Shown here: positions 55,655-64,000 of the stretch, piece after piece | Layout: each line of letters begins with the position of its first letter | How positions within the stretch are numbered: the stretch's first letter is position 1 | Source of the DNA: Rossellomorea marisflavi | GTDB lineage: Bacteria > Bacillota > Bacilli > Bacillales > Bacillaceae_B | Assembly: GCA_003667865.1 (NCBI GenBank) | Contig: CP033051.1 | Span: 3,846,001 to 3,910,000 of the forward strand | Reading direction: 5' to 3' | DNA length: 64,000 nt | Notes under the pieces: generated by a model | Databases searched by the model: none | Seen by the model: the letters and a program-made list of their open reading frames with translations, nothing else | Told to the model about the DNA's origin: nothing | Program-made: the position numbers and the translations under genes

Positions 55655-56020
55655 TCAACTAAACTTATTTATGTCCCACTTATCAAGACGTACAAGTTCA
55701 ATCGGCTTATCAGCAAAGAATAGAATGCCATCTGACTCTTTTTCAGGATAAATACGAGCTGTCATGACTTTTTCTCCATCATTTATAAACACCTCTATTG
55801 ATGAATGATCAAGGAAAATTCGTAAAAAAAGTCTTTGATTTGTTAGTGAAATATCTGTTTTTCTAACGCTCCTGGACCTTTCCCTAAGACACTTCGATCC
55901 AATGTGATCGTCTCTTCACCTTTTTTGATAAAGGGGCTCTGTTTCTTCTTTGTCTCCTTGTCCTGTAACCTCGCTGAAAATACTTCATTAATCATGTAGG
56001 GAAGCATAAAGCCAAAGAAA
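55655..56020 (-). pseudogene. GH32 (sucrose-6-phosphate hydrolase/levanase) C-terminal remnant
   Basis: Minus-strand translation reads RIFLDHSSIEVFINDGEKV and FFADKPIELVRLDKW to TGA 55655: the beta-sandwich end of GH32. Upstream, FIKKGEETITLDRSVLGKG continues in another frame, so a frameshift splits about 120 codons. The catalytic N-terminal propeller is gone. Confidence 0.85.
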
Positions 56021-56024
56021 AAGA

Positions 56025-56058
56025 CTCTCTATATAGGAGGTATACCTCTATATATGTT
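56025..56058. repeat. Near-perfect palindrome
   Basis: TATATAGGAGGTATACCTC followed by TATATATG: symmetrical about TATA, in a gene-free stretch. May be an operator or a relic; no function assigned. Confidence 0.5.
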
Positions 56059-56101
56059 TATTTCTGCTTAGAAGAGGTAGAACAGACTGGAATATGTATC
56101 A

Positions 56102-56185
56102 TAAACGACTCAAAATTCGTTTTAAACGACTTAGATCTAATGGTAAACGCCCCAAATCCCATTCTAAACGACTCAAATGAAAATC
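56102..56185 (+). repeat. 21-bp tandem repeat, four units
   Basis: Four units of exactly 21 bp, each starting TAAACGMC (at 56102, 56123, 56144 and 56165); units 1 and 4 start TAAACGACTC. The other bases vary. On the minus strand one frame stays open for seven residues per unit. Confidence 0.8.
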
Positions 56186-56245
56186 TATGCTACTTTTCTC
56201 TATTTTCTTCTATATACAAGAATCCTGCCATCCTCTTAAAATACT

Positions 56246-56279
56246 AAAAAACTACCAGCCCAATTGGACTGATAGTTGG
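56246..56279 (-). terminator. Terminator of the small lipoprotein gene
   Basis: Stem AACTATCAG...CTGGTAGTT around CCAATTGG, then T6 on the minus strand. Confidence 0.8.
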
Positions 56280-56298
56280 TTTGTTTTTATTATGTCGA

Positions 56299-56454
56299 TT
56301 ACTCTTCTGTTGATTCTTCTTCTGTACCTTCTTCTGTAGTTTCTTCCGTTTGATTCTCTTCCGTACCTGTGTCCTCTTCAGTGTCCTCAGCGCATCCTGT
56401 TGCAAATGCCATTACTGATAAAGCTGTTAGTAACATTAGTAACCATTTTTTCAT
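56299..56454 (-). CDS. Small Glu/Thr-rich lipoprotein
   Basis: 51 residues from ATG 56454; AGGAGG nine bases upstream. Signal peptide MKKWLLMLLTALSVMA with lipobox ATGC (Cys21), then an almost purely Glu/Thr tail of 30 residues. Anchored outside the membrane, highly acidic, function unknown. Lies just downstream of trpA. Confidence 0.8.
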   Translation of the reverse strand: MKKWLLMLLTALSVMAFATGCAEDTEEDTGTEENQTEETTEEGTEEESTEE

Positions 56455-56587
56455 TTTAATAGCCTCCTAATTGGTACAAAATAAACTACATCTCTATAAT
56501 ATCCCATTTTTGTCCAAATAGAAGAGGTTTACTAATATTTTACAACCTATAAACACTAGATTTACATACTGAAAATTAAGAATAATT

Positions 56588-57379
56588 TCACTTATCTGAA
56601 CTAACTTTTTTAACTGCCTGTATGAGCTTTTGAATCTGTTCTGTATCACTTTCAGCTAATAACTCAATGATTTTGCTGCCCACTACAACACCATCTGCAT
56701 ATCCTAAGAATTCTCGGACATGTTCTACAGACGAAATTCCAAATCCTGCAAGAACCGGAACCTTGCTGTATGTTTTTAATAACGTAATATGTTCCTTTAT
56801 AGATTGATGGAAATCATTCCTCGATCCAGTGGTTCCGTTTACTGTAATAGCATATAAAAACCCCTCTGTATGTTCGGCTAAGAGTTTGAGTCTATCTTCT
56901 GGACTTGTTAAAGAAGCAAGCTGAATTAGTGCAATGTCTAGTAATTCTAGCTTTTCTTTAATTATGTCATTATGCTCAAAAGGAAGATCTGGGATGATAA
57001 GTCCATCAACTCCTACCTTTTGACAATCTTGTAAAAACTCATCGATACCATATCGAAAAATAGGATTCATATAGGTCATAAAAATAATCGGAATATTGAC
57101 TCTTGCTCTACCTACTTTTAAAACCTCCATAATCCCTCGAAGCGTTACTCCTGAATCTAAAGCTCTCTTTCCTGCCGCTTGAATTGTTGGACCATCGGCC
57201 ACAGGATCTGAAAAGGGAATACCAAGCTCTACGGCTGTAGCACCAGCTTTTTCTAATTGTTCCAATTGGTCTATTAAATGCTCTAAGCCACCATCACCAG
57301 CCATAATATAGGGAACGAATATACCGTCTCCTCCCTGTAAAACTTCGTTGAACGTCTGTTCTAGATACGTTTTTCCCAT
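56588..57379 (-). CDS. trpA: Tryptophan synthase alpha chain
   Basis: 263 residues, TIM barrel. ELGIPFSDPVADGP (catalytic Glu/Asp loop) near 51 and GFGISS near 211. Splits indole-3-glycerol phosphate into indole and glyceraldehyde-3-phosphate, passing indole to TrpB. Last gene of trpEGDCFBA; its ATG overlaps the trpB stop (TAATG). Confidence 0.97.
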   Translation of the reverse strand: MGKTYLEQTFNEVLQGGDGIFVPYIMAGDGGLEHLIDQLEQLEKAGATAVELGIPFSDPVADGPTIQAAGKRALDSGVTLRGIMEVLKVGRARVNIPIIFMTYMNPIFRYGIDEFLQDCQKVGVDGLIIPDLPFEHNDIIKEKLELLDIALIQLASLTSPEDRLKLLAEHTEGFLYAITVNGTTGSRNDFHQSIKEHITLLKTYSKVPVLAGFGISSVEHVREFLGYADGVVVGSKIIELLAESDTEQIQKLIQAVKKVSSDK

Positions 57380-58575
57380 TAGATTGTACCTCCTAATCTT
57401 GCTTTTACAGCCTCAACATCCTTATCCCCACGACCTGATAAACAAATGACGACACTTTCATTTGATTTCATACCTGCCGCTAGCTTTACCGCATATGCTA
57501 CAGCATGCGATGATTCTAATGCAGGAATAATTCCTTCTGTTCTCGATAAAAGCTGAAGGCCCTGTAATGCTTCTTCATCCGTAATGGAAGTATAATGTAC
57601 ACGCTCAATATCCTTTAAGTAGCTATGCTCTGGTCCTACACCAGGATAATCTAGTCCTGCAGAAATCGAGTGAGCCTCTTGAATTTGTCCATGTTCATCT
57701 TGTAATAGATACATTAAAGAACCGTGTAAAATACCAGTCGAACCTTTCGTCAGTGTTGCTGCATGTTGATTTGTCATAATTCCGGCTCCCGCTGCCTCAA
57801 CACCAAATAATTTTACTTCTGAGTCATTGATAAATGGGTAGAACATCCCCATTGCATTACTACCACCACCGATACATGCAACAATAGCTTCTGGCAGATG
57901 ACCTTCTTTCTCTAAAAATTGGACCTTTGTTTCATTTCCAATAACACTCTGAAAATCTCGAACCATTTTTGGAAAAGGATGTGGTCCTAATACCGATCCC
58001 ATGATGTAGTGGGTATCTTCTACATGTGTAACCCAATAACGTAATGCTTCATTAACAGCATCCTTCAATGTTGCACTCCCTTGTGTAACACTAACCACCT
58101 TTGCACCAAGAAGCTCCATCCGAAATACATTTAATTTCTGGCGTTTGATATCTTCTTCACCCATGAAAACGACACATTCTAAATCTAATAGTGCACAAAC
58201 TGTCGCTGTTGCAACCCCATGCTGCCCAGCACCCGTTTCGGCGACTATTTTCTTTTTACCCATTCTCACAGCAAGCAATGCTTGACCGATCGTATTGTTG
58301 ATTTTATGTGCACCTGTATGGTTTAAATCTTCACGCTTCAAATAAATTTTTGCTCCGCCAATTTTTCCGGTAAGATTACTAGCTAAATATAGTGGGTTTT
58401 CTCGACCAACATAATCCTTAAGATAGTATTGTAGCTCCTGCTGAAATTCAGGATCCTCCCTTGCTTCATCATATGCTTGTTCAAGCTCCTTTACCGCTTG
58501 CATCAAAGTTTCTGGAACAAATCGTCCACCGTATTTCCCAAACAATCCTCTTACATCTGGTTGTGAATAACTCAT
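57379..58575 (-). CDS. trpB: Tryptophan synthase beta chain
   Basis: 398 residues. PLP Lys in HTGAHKINN near 88, phosphate loop GGGSNAMG near 232, and the C-terminal CLSGRGDKD. Joins indole with serine to make Trp. Overlaps trpF by four bases (ATGA). Confidence 0.98.
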   Translation of the reverse strand: MSYSQPDVRGLFGKYGGRFVPETLMQAVKELEQAYDEAREDPEFQQELQYYLKDYVGRENPLYLASNLTGKIGGAKIYLKREDLNHTGAHKINNTIGQALLAVRMGKKKIVAETGAGQHGVATATVCALLDLECVVFMGEEDIKRQKLNVFRMELLGAKVVSVTQGSATLKDAVNEALRYWVTHVEDTHYIMGSVLGPHPFPKMVRDFQSVIGNETKVQFLEKEGHLPEAIVACIGGGSNAMGMFYPFINDSEVKLFGVEAAGAGIMTNQHAATLTKGSTGILHGSLMYLLQDEHGQIQEAHSISAGLDYPGVGPEHSYLKDIERVHYTSITDEEALQGLQLLSRTEGIIPALESSHAVAYAVKLAAGMKSNESVVICLSGRGDKDVEAVKARLGGTI

Positions 58576-59201
58576 TTCATCTCCTCCATATCTCTAGTTC
58601 TTTTCGCAATTTTTATAAACTCTTTTATCTTATCAATATCCTTCTTGCCAGCTGTTTCAACACCACTCGAAACATCTACCATATAAGGATTCACTTCCTT
58701 AATGGCTCTCTCTACATTAGTGGAATCTAACCCACCAGCGAGAATAAGTTTATTTCGATTGATTTTTGATTTAGTAAGCAAATCCCATTCAAACGAGGTG
58801 CCATTTCCACCAGCAAATGGACCGTGACCACTATCTAGCAGAAATAAATTTGAATGATAGGATGCTATATGTTCTAAGTCCCGCTCTTCCGTAATCCGAA
58901 AAGCTTTTATATAAGGAAAAGAAAGGGATGAAGCAAACTCGAAAGACTCGTCTCCATGAAGCTGAAGAAAGTGAAGCCCTACTTCTTCTGCAGTTGATTC
59001 TAATTCTTCCTTTGTCGCATTAACAAAAACACCGATTCTTAGTATATTTGCTGGAAGTTGATCCGAGATTCTCTTTGCTTGTTCTACCGATATTTGCCTC
59101 TTACTCTTTGCAAAAACAAAACCAATTGCATCTGCTCCGGCAGCAACTGCAGCTTTTGCATGCTCAATCTCTTGGATTCCACATATTTTCACTTTAGTCA
59201 T
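58572..59201 (-). CDS. trpF: Phosphoribosylanthranilate isomerase
   Basis: About 209 residues from ATG 59201 (KVKICGI, catalytic Cys7 or so); an in-frame GTG at 59207 is possible. [12 protein letters not shown] loop near 123 and VDVSSGVE near 173. Amadori rearrangement of PRA. Overlaps the trpC end. Confidence 0.96.
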   Translation of the reverse strand: MTKVKICGIQEIEHAKAAVAAGADAIGFVFAKSKRQISVEQAKRISDQLPANILRIGVFVNATKEELESTAEEVGLHFLQLHGDESFEFASSLSFPYIKAFRITEERDLEHIASYHSNLFLLDSGHGPFAGGNGTSFEWDLLTKSKINRNKLILAGGLDSTNVERAIKEVNPYMVDVSSGVETAGKKDIDKIKEFIKIAKRTRDMEEMK

Positions 59202-59985
59202 TGACACTTCCCACCTTTATCGTTTGAAAGCCATCTATTGTTCCCTTTACGTCCTGACTTCTCATAAGAGTTTCTCCCACTAATATTCCAGTAACTCCAG
59301 CCTGTGCAACTCTCTCACAATCAGCTTCTGTACGAATTCCACTTTCACTAATTAGTGCTGCACGAGGGTGGCAGAGCTTCGATAAAGTTTCGGTATGAGA
59401 TAGATTAACCTCGAATGTTTTTAGATTTCGATTGTTAATCCCGATTATTTTAGCCTCTATATGATTGGCAATCTTCATTTCCTCTTCATCATGCACCTCT
59501 ACTAGTACTTCAAGGCCTTTCGATGTTGCGTAAGTATATAATTCTTGTAATCTTTCTTGTGAGAGTGCTGCAACAATTAATAAAATGATATTTGCTCCTG
59601 CATCTAATGCTCGGTCAATTTGTATTTCATCAACGATAAAGTCTTTGCATAAGATTGGTATACTCACAACCTTTCTAACCGCTGCCAAGTCTGAAATCGA
59701 TCCTTTAAAATAGGACTCATCTGTTAGAACAGAGATAGCAGATACTCCGCTACTTTCATATAACTTTGCTTGTTTTAAAGGGTCCACTTCAATATTGATA
59801 TCTCCTTTTGATGGAGACGCTCGCTTGATCTCGGAAATTACTTGAAGGGTTGTAGCATTTTTCAATGAATCATAGAGTGTCATGGCTATATCTTGATTTT
59901 GATTCAATTTATCAAATCCATTTTCTTTTAATGCTTTCACTTCTTCATATTTTTTATTTAAGATTTCAGTTAGGATTGTAGACAT
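59194..59985 (-). CDS. trpC: Indole-3-glycerol phosphate synthase
   Basis: 263 residues from ATG 59985, seven bases after AAGGGTGG; the longer frame to 60054 is unlikely. Lys in SEIKRASPSKG near 55, LCKDFIVDE near 110 and ISESGI near 210. Overlaps trpD by 20 bases. Confidence 0.96.
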   Translation of the reverse strand: MSTILTEILNKKYEEVKALKENGFDKLNQNQDIAMTLYDSLKNATTLQVISEIKRASPSKGDINIEVDPLKQAKLYESSGVSAISVLTDESYFKGSISDLAAVRKVVSIPILCKDFIVDEIQIDRALDAGANIILLIVAALSQERLQELYTYATSKGLEVLVEVHDEEEMKIANHIEAKIIGINNRNLKTFEVNLSHTETLSKLCHPRAALISESGIRTEADCERVAQAGVTGILVGETLMRSQDVKGTIDGFQTIKVGSVND

Positions 59986-61018
59986 TTGAAACCACCCTTT
60001 TCCGATTATTCTGACTATACTTGATAAGGTTTTGGAGTTTTTCATATGCTGCACCTGATTCTATTGAATGCCTCGCGAGTTCAACTCCTTCTTTTACAGT
60101 TGCTGCCTTTCCACTTGCGTACAAGGCAATTGCTGCATTCAATAAGGTTGTATCCAAATATGGACTAGTGTTTCCTTTCAGCACATCAACTAGAATTCGA
60201 GCGTTCTCTATTGCATCTCCTCCTTTAATCTTTTCAAGAGGATAATAAGACAAACCTATATCTTCCGGAGATATCGTAAACGTTGAGATTTCACCTTCTT
60301 CTACTAGTACAAGATGATTTTCACCTGCCAGAGAAGCTTCGTCCATATACCCTGCCCCATTAAGCACTATTGCACGCTTTCGCCCAAGCTGTTTTAACAC
60401 AAGTGCCATTGTCTCAATCATATCTCTTCGATAGACACCTAGTAGTTGAGTGTCTAATGTAACTGGATTTGTTAACGGCCCGATTAAATTAAATATTGTT
60501 GGAATCTTCAATTGCTTACGAACCTGCATTACTTTCTTTAATTGACTATGAACATGTGGTGCAAATAAAAAGGCTATTCCATTTGTATCAAGAAGTTCTT
60601 CAACTTCATCTCCATTAAAATCTAATGCGACTCCAAGTTCTTCTAAAACATCTGCACTCCCTGTCTTACTGGACACACTTCGATTCCCATGTTTCGCAAC
60701 TTTTACACCAGCACCTGCAAGAACAAATGATGTTGTTGTACTAATATTAAAACTTTGGGATCCGTCTCCACCTGTACCACAGTTATCCATAATCCCAGAC
60801 AAATGGGTTGAAATCGGCATAGCCTTTTCCCGTAAAGCTTCTACAAGTCCTGTAATCTCATCTACCGTTTCACCTTTTAGCTTTAAAGCAGTAAGAAAAG
60901 CTGCTACTTCACTTTCTGTTGTTATTTCCTTAAACAGTTGATTCACAGCATCTTTCATTTCTAATCGACTTAATGACACTCCATCACATAGTTTTAGTAG
61001 AAAATTTTTCACGTTCAT
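59966..61018 (-). CDS. trpD: Anthranilate phosphoribosyltransferase
   Basis: 350 residues. CGTGGDGSQSFNIST near 80 binds PRPP; KHGNRSVSSKTGSADVLE near 107. Joins anthranilate to PRPP. Overlaps trpG by 35 bases, so translation is coupled. Confidence 0.96.
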   Translation of the reverse strand: MNVKNFLLKLCDGVSLSRLEMKDAVNQLFKEITTESEVAAFLTALKLKGETVDEITGLVEALREKAMPISTHLSGIMDNCGTGGDGSQSFNISTTTSFVLAGAGVKVAKHGNRSVSSKTGSADVLEELGVALDFNGDEVEELLDTNGIAFLFAPHVHSQLKKVMQVRKQLKIPTIFNLIGPLTNPVTLDTQLLGVYRRDMIETMALVLKQLGRKRAIVLNGAGYMDEASLAGENHLVLVEEGEISTFTISPEDIGLSYYPLEKIKGGDAIENARILVDVLKGNTSPYLDTTLLNAAIALYASGKAATVKEGVELARHSIESGAAYEKLQNLIKYSQNNRKRVVSNVYNPN

Positions 61019-61595
61019 TCTCCCTTCTTACTAGTTCTAAAAAGTTTTCTAATAGCTTTTTACCAGCTCGCGTTCCGATTGATTCTGGATGAAATTGCAT
61101 ACCGTATAGTGGATAATCATGATGCTGAATGGCCATAATCTCTCCATCATCCATTGAAACAGCAGCTGTTCTTAACTCAGGTGGCATTGAACCTTTCTCA
61201 ATAACAAGTGAATGATACCTCATCACTTCAAGTGGTTGAGATACATACTGAAATACTCCCAACCCGTTATGCTGAATTTGTGATGTTTTTCCATGTCGTA
61301 CTTCTTTACTGCGAACAATTTTCGCACCAAATGCAGCTCCTATTGCTTGGTGTCCTAGACATACACCTAGGATTGGGACTGTTTTATAAAAGCTCTGAAC
61401 AACCTCTGTGCAAATACCTGCTTGTTCGGGTTCTCCTGGACCAGGGGATAATAGGATTGCGCTCGGTTGAAGCTCTTGTATTTCTTCTATTGTGATTTGA
61501 TCGTTTCGCTTAACAATCACCTCTTCACCTAACTCACTCACATATTGATATAAGTTATACGTAAAAGAATCATAATTATCAATGAGTAATATCAT
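60984..61595 (-). CDS. trpG: Anthranilate synthase glutaminase subunit
   Basis: 203 residues, class I amidotransferase: GVCLGHQAIG (Cys near 78), HPES with Glu near 172. Supplies ammonia to TrpE. B. subtilis lacks trpG in its trp operon and uses pabA, so this layout is the more complete one. ATG overlaps the trpE stop. Confidence 0.95.
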   Translation of the reverse strand: MILLIDNYDSFTYNLYQYVSELGEEVIVKRNDQITIEEIQELQPSAILLSPGPGEPEQAGICTEVVQSFYKTVPILGVCLGHQAIGAAFGAKIVRSKEVRHGKTSQIQHNGLGVFQYVSQPLEVMRYHSLVIEKGSMPPELRTAAVSMDDGEIMAIQHHDYPLYGMQFHPESIGTRAGKKLLENFLELVRRENEREKFSTKTM

Positions 61596-62998
61596 AGCTT
61601 AGGTACCTCCAATAAGGCTTTTGCCTTGTTCATTGTTTCTTCATACTCGTTTTCTGGAACTGAGTCATACACGATTCCAGCACCAGCTTGAACAAATGCT
61701 TGCCCGTTTTTTATAACCATCGTTCGAATGGCTAAAGCAAAATCAAAATCTCCATTTATGTTGATATAACCTACAGCACCCGAATAGACACCACGCTTTG
61801 TTTTTTCCAGTGTATTAATGATTTGCATTGCTCTTATTTTAGGAGCACCTGTCACAGTTCCAGCAGGTAAACAGCTTGCTAAAGCTTCGAATGGGTTAAT
61901 GGATGGATGTAGCGTCCCTTTTACTTCTGAGACGAGATGCATCACATATTTATAGCGTTCAATGACCATGTACTTGGTTAATTCAATACTTCCTATTTCA
62001 CACACTCTTCCAAGATCATTTCGCCCAAGATCCACAAGCATCCGATGCTCGGCAACTTCTTTTTCATCGTTTCGTAGTTCTTGTTCTAATTGTTGATCTT
62101 CTCCTTCATTACGACCTCGTTTTCTTGTGCCCGCAATTGGGTTTGTCGTCACAGTTTTTCCATCTACTTTTATTAAACTTTCAGGAGACGCACCTAAGAC
62201 GACATATTCGTCAAAGTCGACATAGAACATATAAGGTGAGGGATTCGATTTCCGAAGCTTTCGATAGAATATAAATGGGTCTCCCTCAAAAGTCGCCTTC
62301 AGCCTATGTGATAGCACGACTTGAAAAATGTCACCAGATAAAATATGCTCCTTCGCAACCTCAACCATATTGATAAATTCTTCTTTTTCAGTATTTGATA
62401 TAAACTCTAATGATTGTTGGTCATTGGCTGACGTTGGAGGAGTAGCATGTAAAAGTTCATTCTCAATTTTCATAAGAATTTCTTCTAAATCTAGTGATTC
62501 TTCTGGTTTTGAATAATTCATCGCAACAATCGTTACTTTTTGATCTAAGTGGTCAAATATGATTGTTTGCTCATAATACATCAGGTGAATGTCTGGCATT
62601 TCAATTTCATCCTGAGGTACTGTTCCAATGGATTCATAATGTCGAATAAAATCGTATCCAATGTATCCAACTGCCCCACCGAAAAATGGGAAAGGAAGAT
62701 CCTTCTGAAAGGATTCCGGAAACAGTTTCTTCATAATAGTGATTGGGTTTTCCTCGTAGGTCTTTGTTTCATTTGTTTCAACCGTCAAAACCTCAACTGA
62801 ATTTCCGTTTGCCTTTAGTTCCAAAAATGGATTTGCACCAATGAATGAATATCGCCCAGATTGTTCATGTTTAAGTGAACTTTCTAGTAAAAACTTTTTC
62901 TTACCCTTTAAAGCATGAAACAGCGTAATCGGAGTAAATGTATCCCCATTCAACTCCCTAATTTGGTACTGAATGATTGATTTAGCTGCTTGTGTCAT
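61592..62998 (-). CDS. trpE: Anthranilate synthase component I
   Basis: 468 residues from ATG 62998 (GGAGGG eight bases upstream). FLLESS near 40 is the Trp feedback site; catalytic region includes GTRKRGRNEGED, GGAVGYIGYD and AGAGIVYDS. Converts chorismate and ammonia to anthranilate. First gene of the operon, behind two T-boxes. Confidence 0.97.
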   Translation of the reverse strand: MTQAAKSIIQYQIRELNGDTFTPITLFHALKGKKKFLLESSLKHEQSGRYSFIGANPFLELKANGNSVEVLTVETNETKTYEENPITIMKKLFPESFQKDLPFPFFGGAVGYIGYDFIRHYESIGTVPQDEIEMPDIHLMYYEQTIIFDHLDQKVTIVAMNYSKPEESLDLEEILMKIENELLHATPPTSANDQQSLEFISNTEKEEFINMVEVAKEHILSGDIFQVVLSHRLKATFEGDPFIFYRKLRKSNPSPYMFYVDFDEYVVLGASPESLIKVDGKTVTTNPIAGTRKRGRNEGEDQQLEQELRNDEKEVAEHRMLVDLGRNDLGRVCEIGSIELTKYMVIERYKYVMHLVSEVKGTLHPSINPFEALASCLPAGTVTGAPKIRAMQIINTLEKTKRGVYSGAVGYININGDFDFALAIRTMVIKNGQAFVQAGAGIVYDSVPENEYEETMNKAKALLEVPKL

Positions 62999-63021
62999 AA
63001 CTGTCACCCTCCTATTTCGTA

Positions 63022-63310
63022 AAAATAAAAAAGTCCCCCACAGAAAACATCATGTTTTCCATGGAGGACGAATTGGATCGCGGTACCACCTCACATTGGA
63101 GTCCTTTAAGAACTCCCACTCTCATCAAGTACAGGACATAATCATTCCGATACTCTATCCTATGATAACGGAGGAAGCCGGACTCTCCTACTATCGTTCA
63201 GAGAATCTCTCGTAAGTCCATTCAACAGTATGTATCATGCTAGTTCTCAGCATCCTAGCTCTCTGTAATGAATCCATAAGGTTTACTACTCTTACTCATT
63301 GATTTAGATT
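63022..63310 (-). promoter_or_regulatory. T-box riboswitch 2 (tRNA-Trp), proximal to trpE
   Basis: T-box GAGGTGGTACCGCG at 63079-63092; terminator stem starting GTCCTCCATGG (to about 63025) with T6. Lower stem GTAAG-AGTA pairs with CTTAC after the specifier UGG (63218-63220). No separate promoter seen. Confidence 0.95.
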
Positions 63311-63350
63311 TATTCAATTTTTATAACTAAGCCCACTATTGTAAGTAAAT

Positions 63351-63636
63351 AAAAAAGGGCATCTCTTCCAAAAAAAGGACGAGATACCCGTGGTGCCACC
63401 TTTGTTAAACAGCTAATGCTAGCCGTTTCACTTTACAGTATCAAAGCTATACTTTAATACCTGTCTCTTATATCGATGAGACCTTCGCCAAAGCCTACTC
63501 CACGTAACGGTTTCGGTTTGGAGGCTCGGAAGTCCATTCCCTTACAATCCCACACTAGTTCTCACCATCCACTAGCTCTCTGAAGTGTTCAATGAAAGGT
63601 ACTACTCTTCGTCAATGCCGTTCCGCTCTTTAGTTA
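63351..63636 (-). promoter_or_regulatory. T-box riboswitch 1 (tRNA-Trp), distal to trpE
   Basis: T-box AAAGGTGGCACCACGGG at 63387-63403; terminator stem GGGTATCTCGTCC/GGAAGAGATGCCC with T6. Specifier UGG at 63534-63536 follows GAA and precedes ACTTC, which pairs with GAAG before AGTA. Confidence 0.95.
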
Positions 63637-63642
63637 ACTACA

Positions 63643-63671
63643 ATATTAATGCACTGCAGATTCATTGTCAA
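63643..63671 (-). promoter_or_regulatory. trp operon promoter
   Basis: TTGACA (63666-63671), 17-bp spacer, TAATAT (63643-63648) on the minus strand; start near 63636. Confidence 0.85.
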
Positions 63672-63697
63672 TTCCTTTTTTGTAAAAAATTATATTT

Positions 63698-64000
63698 TCA
63701 GAAAGATTTGAAGTTAATCATAATTGAATCAGCAATCGGCTTATATCCTATGTTCATATATATTTTATTTGAAGTTGGATTATCTAGATCTGTATAAAGT
63801 GTACAAAACGAATATTCCTGAAGCAGTAATGTACTTAGACCAGCAACCACTGAAGAAGCTAATCCTTTTTTACGGTGCTCTCTTGGTGTATACACCATGT
63901 TTACCGTAATGCCGTTCTCAGTAGCACGAGCCCTTCTTGCCATAGAAACGGGAATGCCTTCTTGAATCCAAAAATATACCGACTGCTCCTCTAGCATGAA
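63698..64000 (-). CDS. GNAT acetyltransferase, C-terminal part (cut by window edge)
   Basis: At least 99 residues, N-terminus beyond the window. The acetyl-CoA motif is VYTPREHRKKGLASSVV, followed by NPTSNKIYMNIGYKPIADS, the classic GNAT end. Stop at 63698, just before the trp promoter. Substrate unknown. Confidence 0.85.
   Translation of the reverse strand, partial: FMLEEQSVYFWIQEGIPVSMARRARATENGITVNMVYTPREHRKKGLASSVVAGLSTLLLQEYSFCTLYTDLDNPTSNKIYMNIGYKPIADSIMINFKSF

Noticed and set aside
63585..63797. 70-codon ORF across the trp promoter
   Set aside because: It spans the T-box start, promoter and the GNAT gene end on the opposite strand; chance frame.

Overview
The window is about 64 kb of AT-rich chromosome from a spore-forming Bacillales bacterium, probably Bacillaceae; the genus cannot be fixed from sequence alone. 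The evidence is strong AGGAGG-type ribosome sites, four T-box leaders, a CIRCE element, a B. subtilis yrk-type sulfur locus, a GerPA-like spore protein and many Bacillus-type DUF proteins. No rRNA, tRNA or CRISPR was seen.

Region 1 (0-5.2 kb) is a sulfane-sulfur locus read on the minus strand: a CsoR/CstR-like repressor (yrkD), a DsrE protein (yrkE), a rhodanese, a TusA-rhodanese fusion (yrkF), a rhodanese-metallo-beta-lactamase fusion (yrkH), TusA (yrkI) and a TauE/SafE permease (yrkJ). Four TACCC-type palindromes sit at three sigma-A-like promoters. A formate/nitrite-type channel gene converges on it. Region 2 (5.5-16 kb) has a GGDEF-EAL protein, an MFS transporter, htpG behind a perfect CIRCE, and an APC permease behind a T-box, followed by an oxidoreductase and a hydrolase.

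Region 3 (about 16-39 kb) is an accessory, decaying region. It holds many small membrane proteins and lipoproteins, an ArsR/VOC pair, NUDIX, HAD and alpha/beta hydrolases, at least six gene remnants, dispersed repeats and an intact IS21-type element with a third coupled ORF that splits a small gene. Several genuine small genes (41-59 codons) lie here.

Region 4 (39-53 kb) returns to housekeeping-like content: an acyl-CoA dehydrogenase with a MerR regulator, a PAS histidine kinase, a large GGDEF-EAL protein, a composite inverted repeat, methyltransferase, GerPA-like, DUF3900, GNAT, phosphodiesterase and DUF318 permease genes. Region 5 (53-64 kb) has a short methionyl-tRNA synthetase behind an AUG-specifier T-box, a GH32 remnant, a 21-bp tandem repeat, a small lipoprotein, and a complete trpEGDCFBA operon under two tandem T-boxes that both carry UGG specifiers. 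The window ends inside a GNAT gene.

The main theme is amino-acid starvation control by tRNA-sensing leaders, plus persulfide control of a sulfur-relay operon. No clearly new multi-gene system was found. The best leads are the IS21 third ORF, the CstR promoter set, the leaderless ArsR gene, an AUU-start lipoprotein and the nitroreductase scar between a T-box and its permease.
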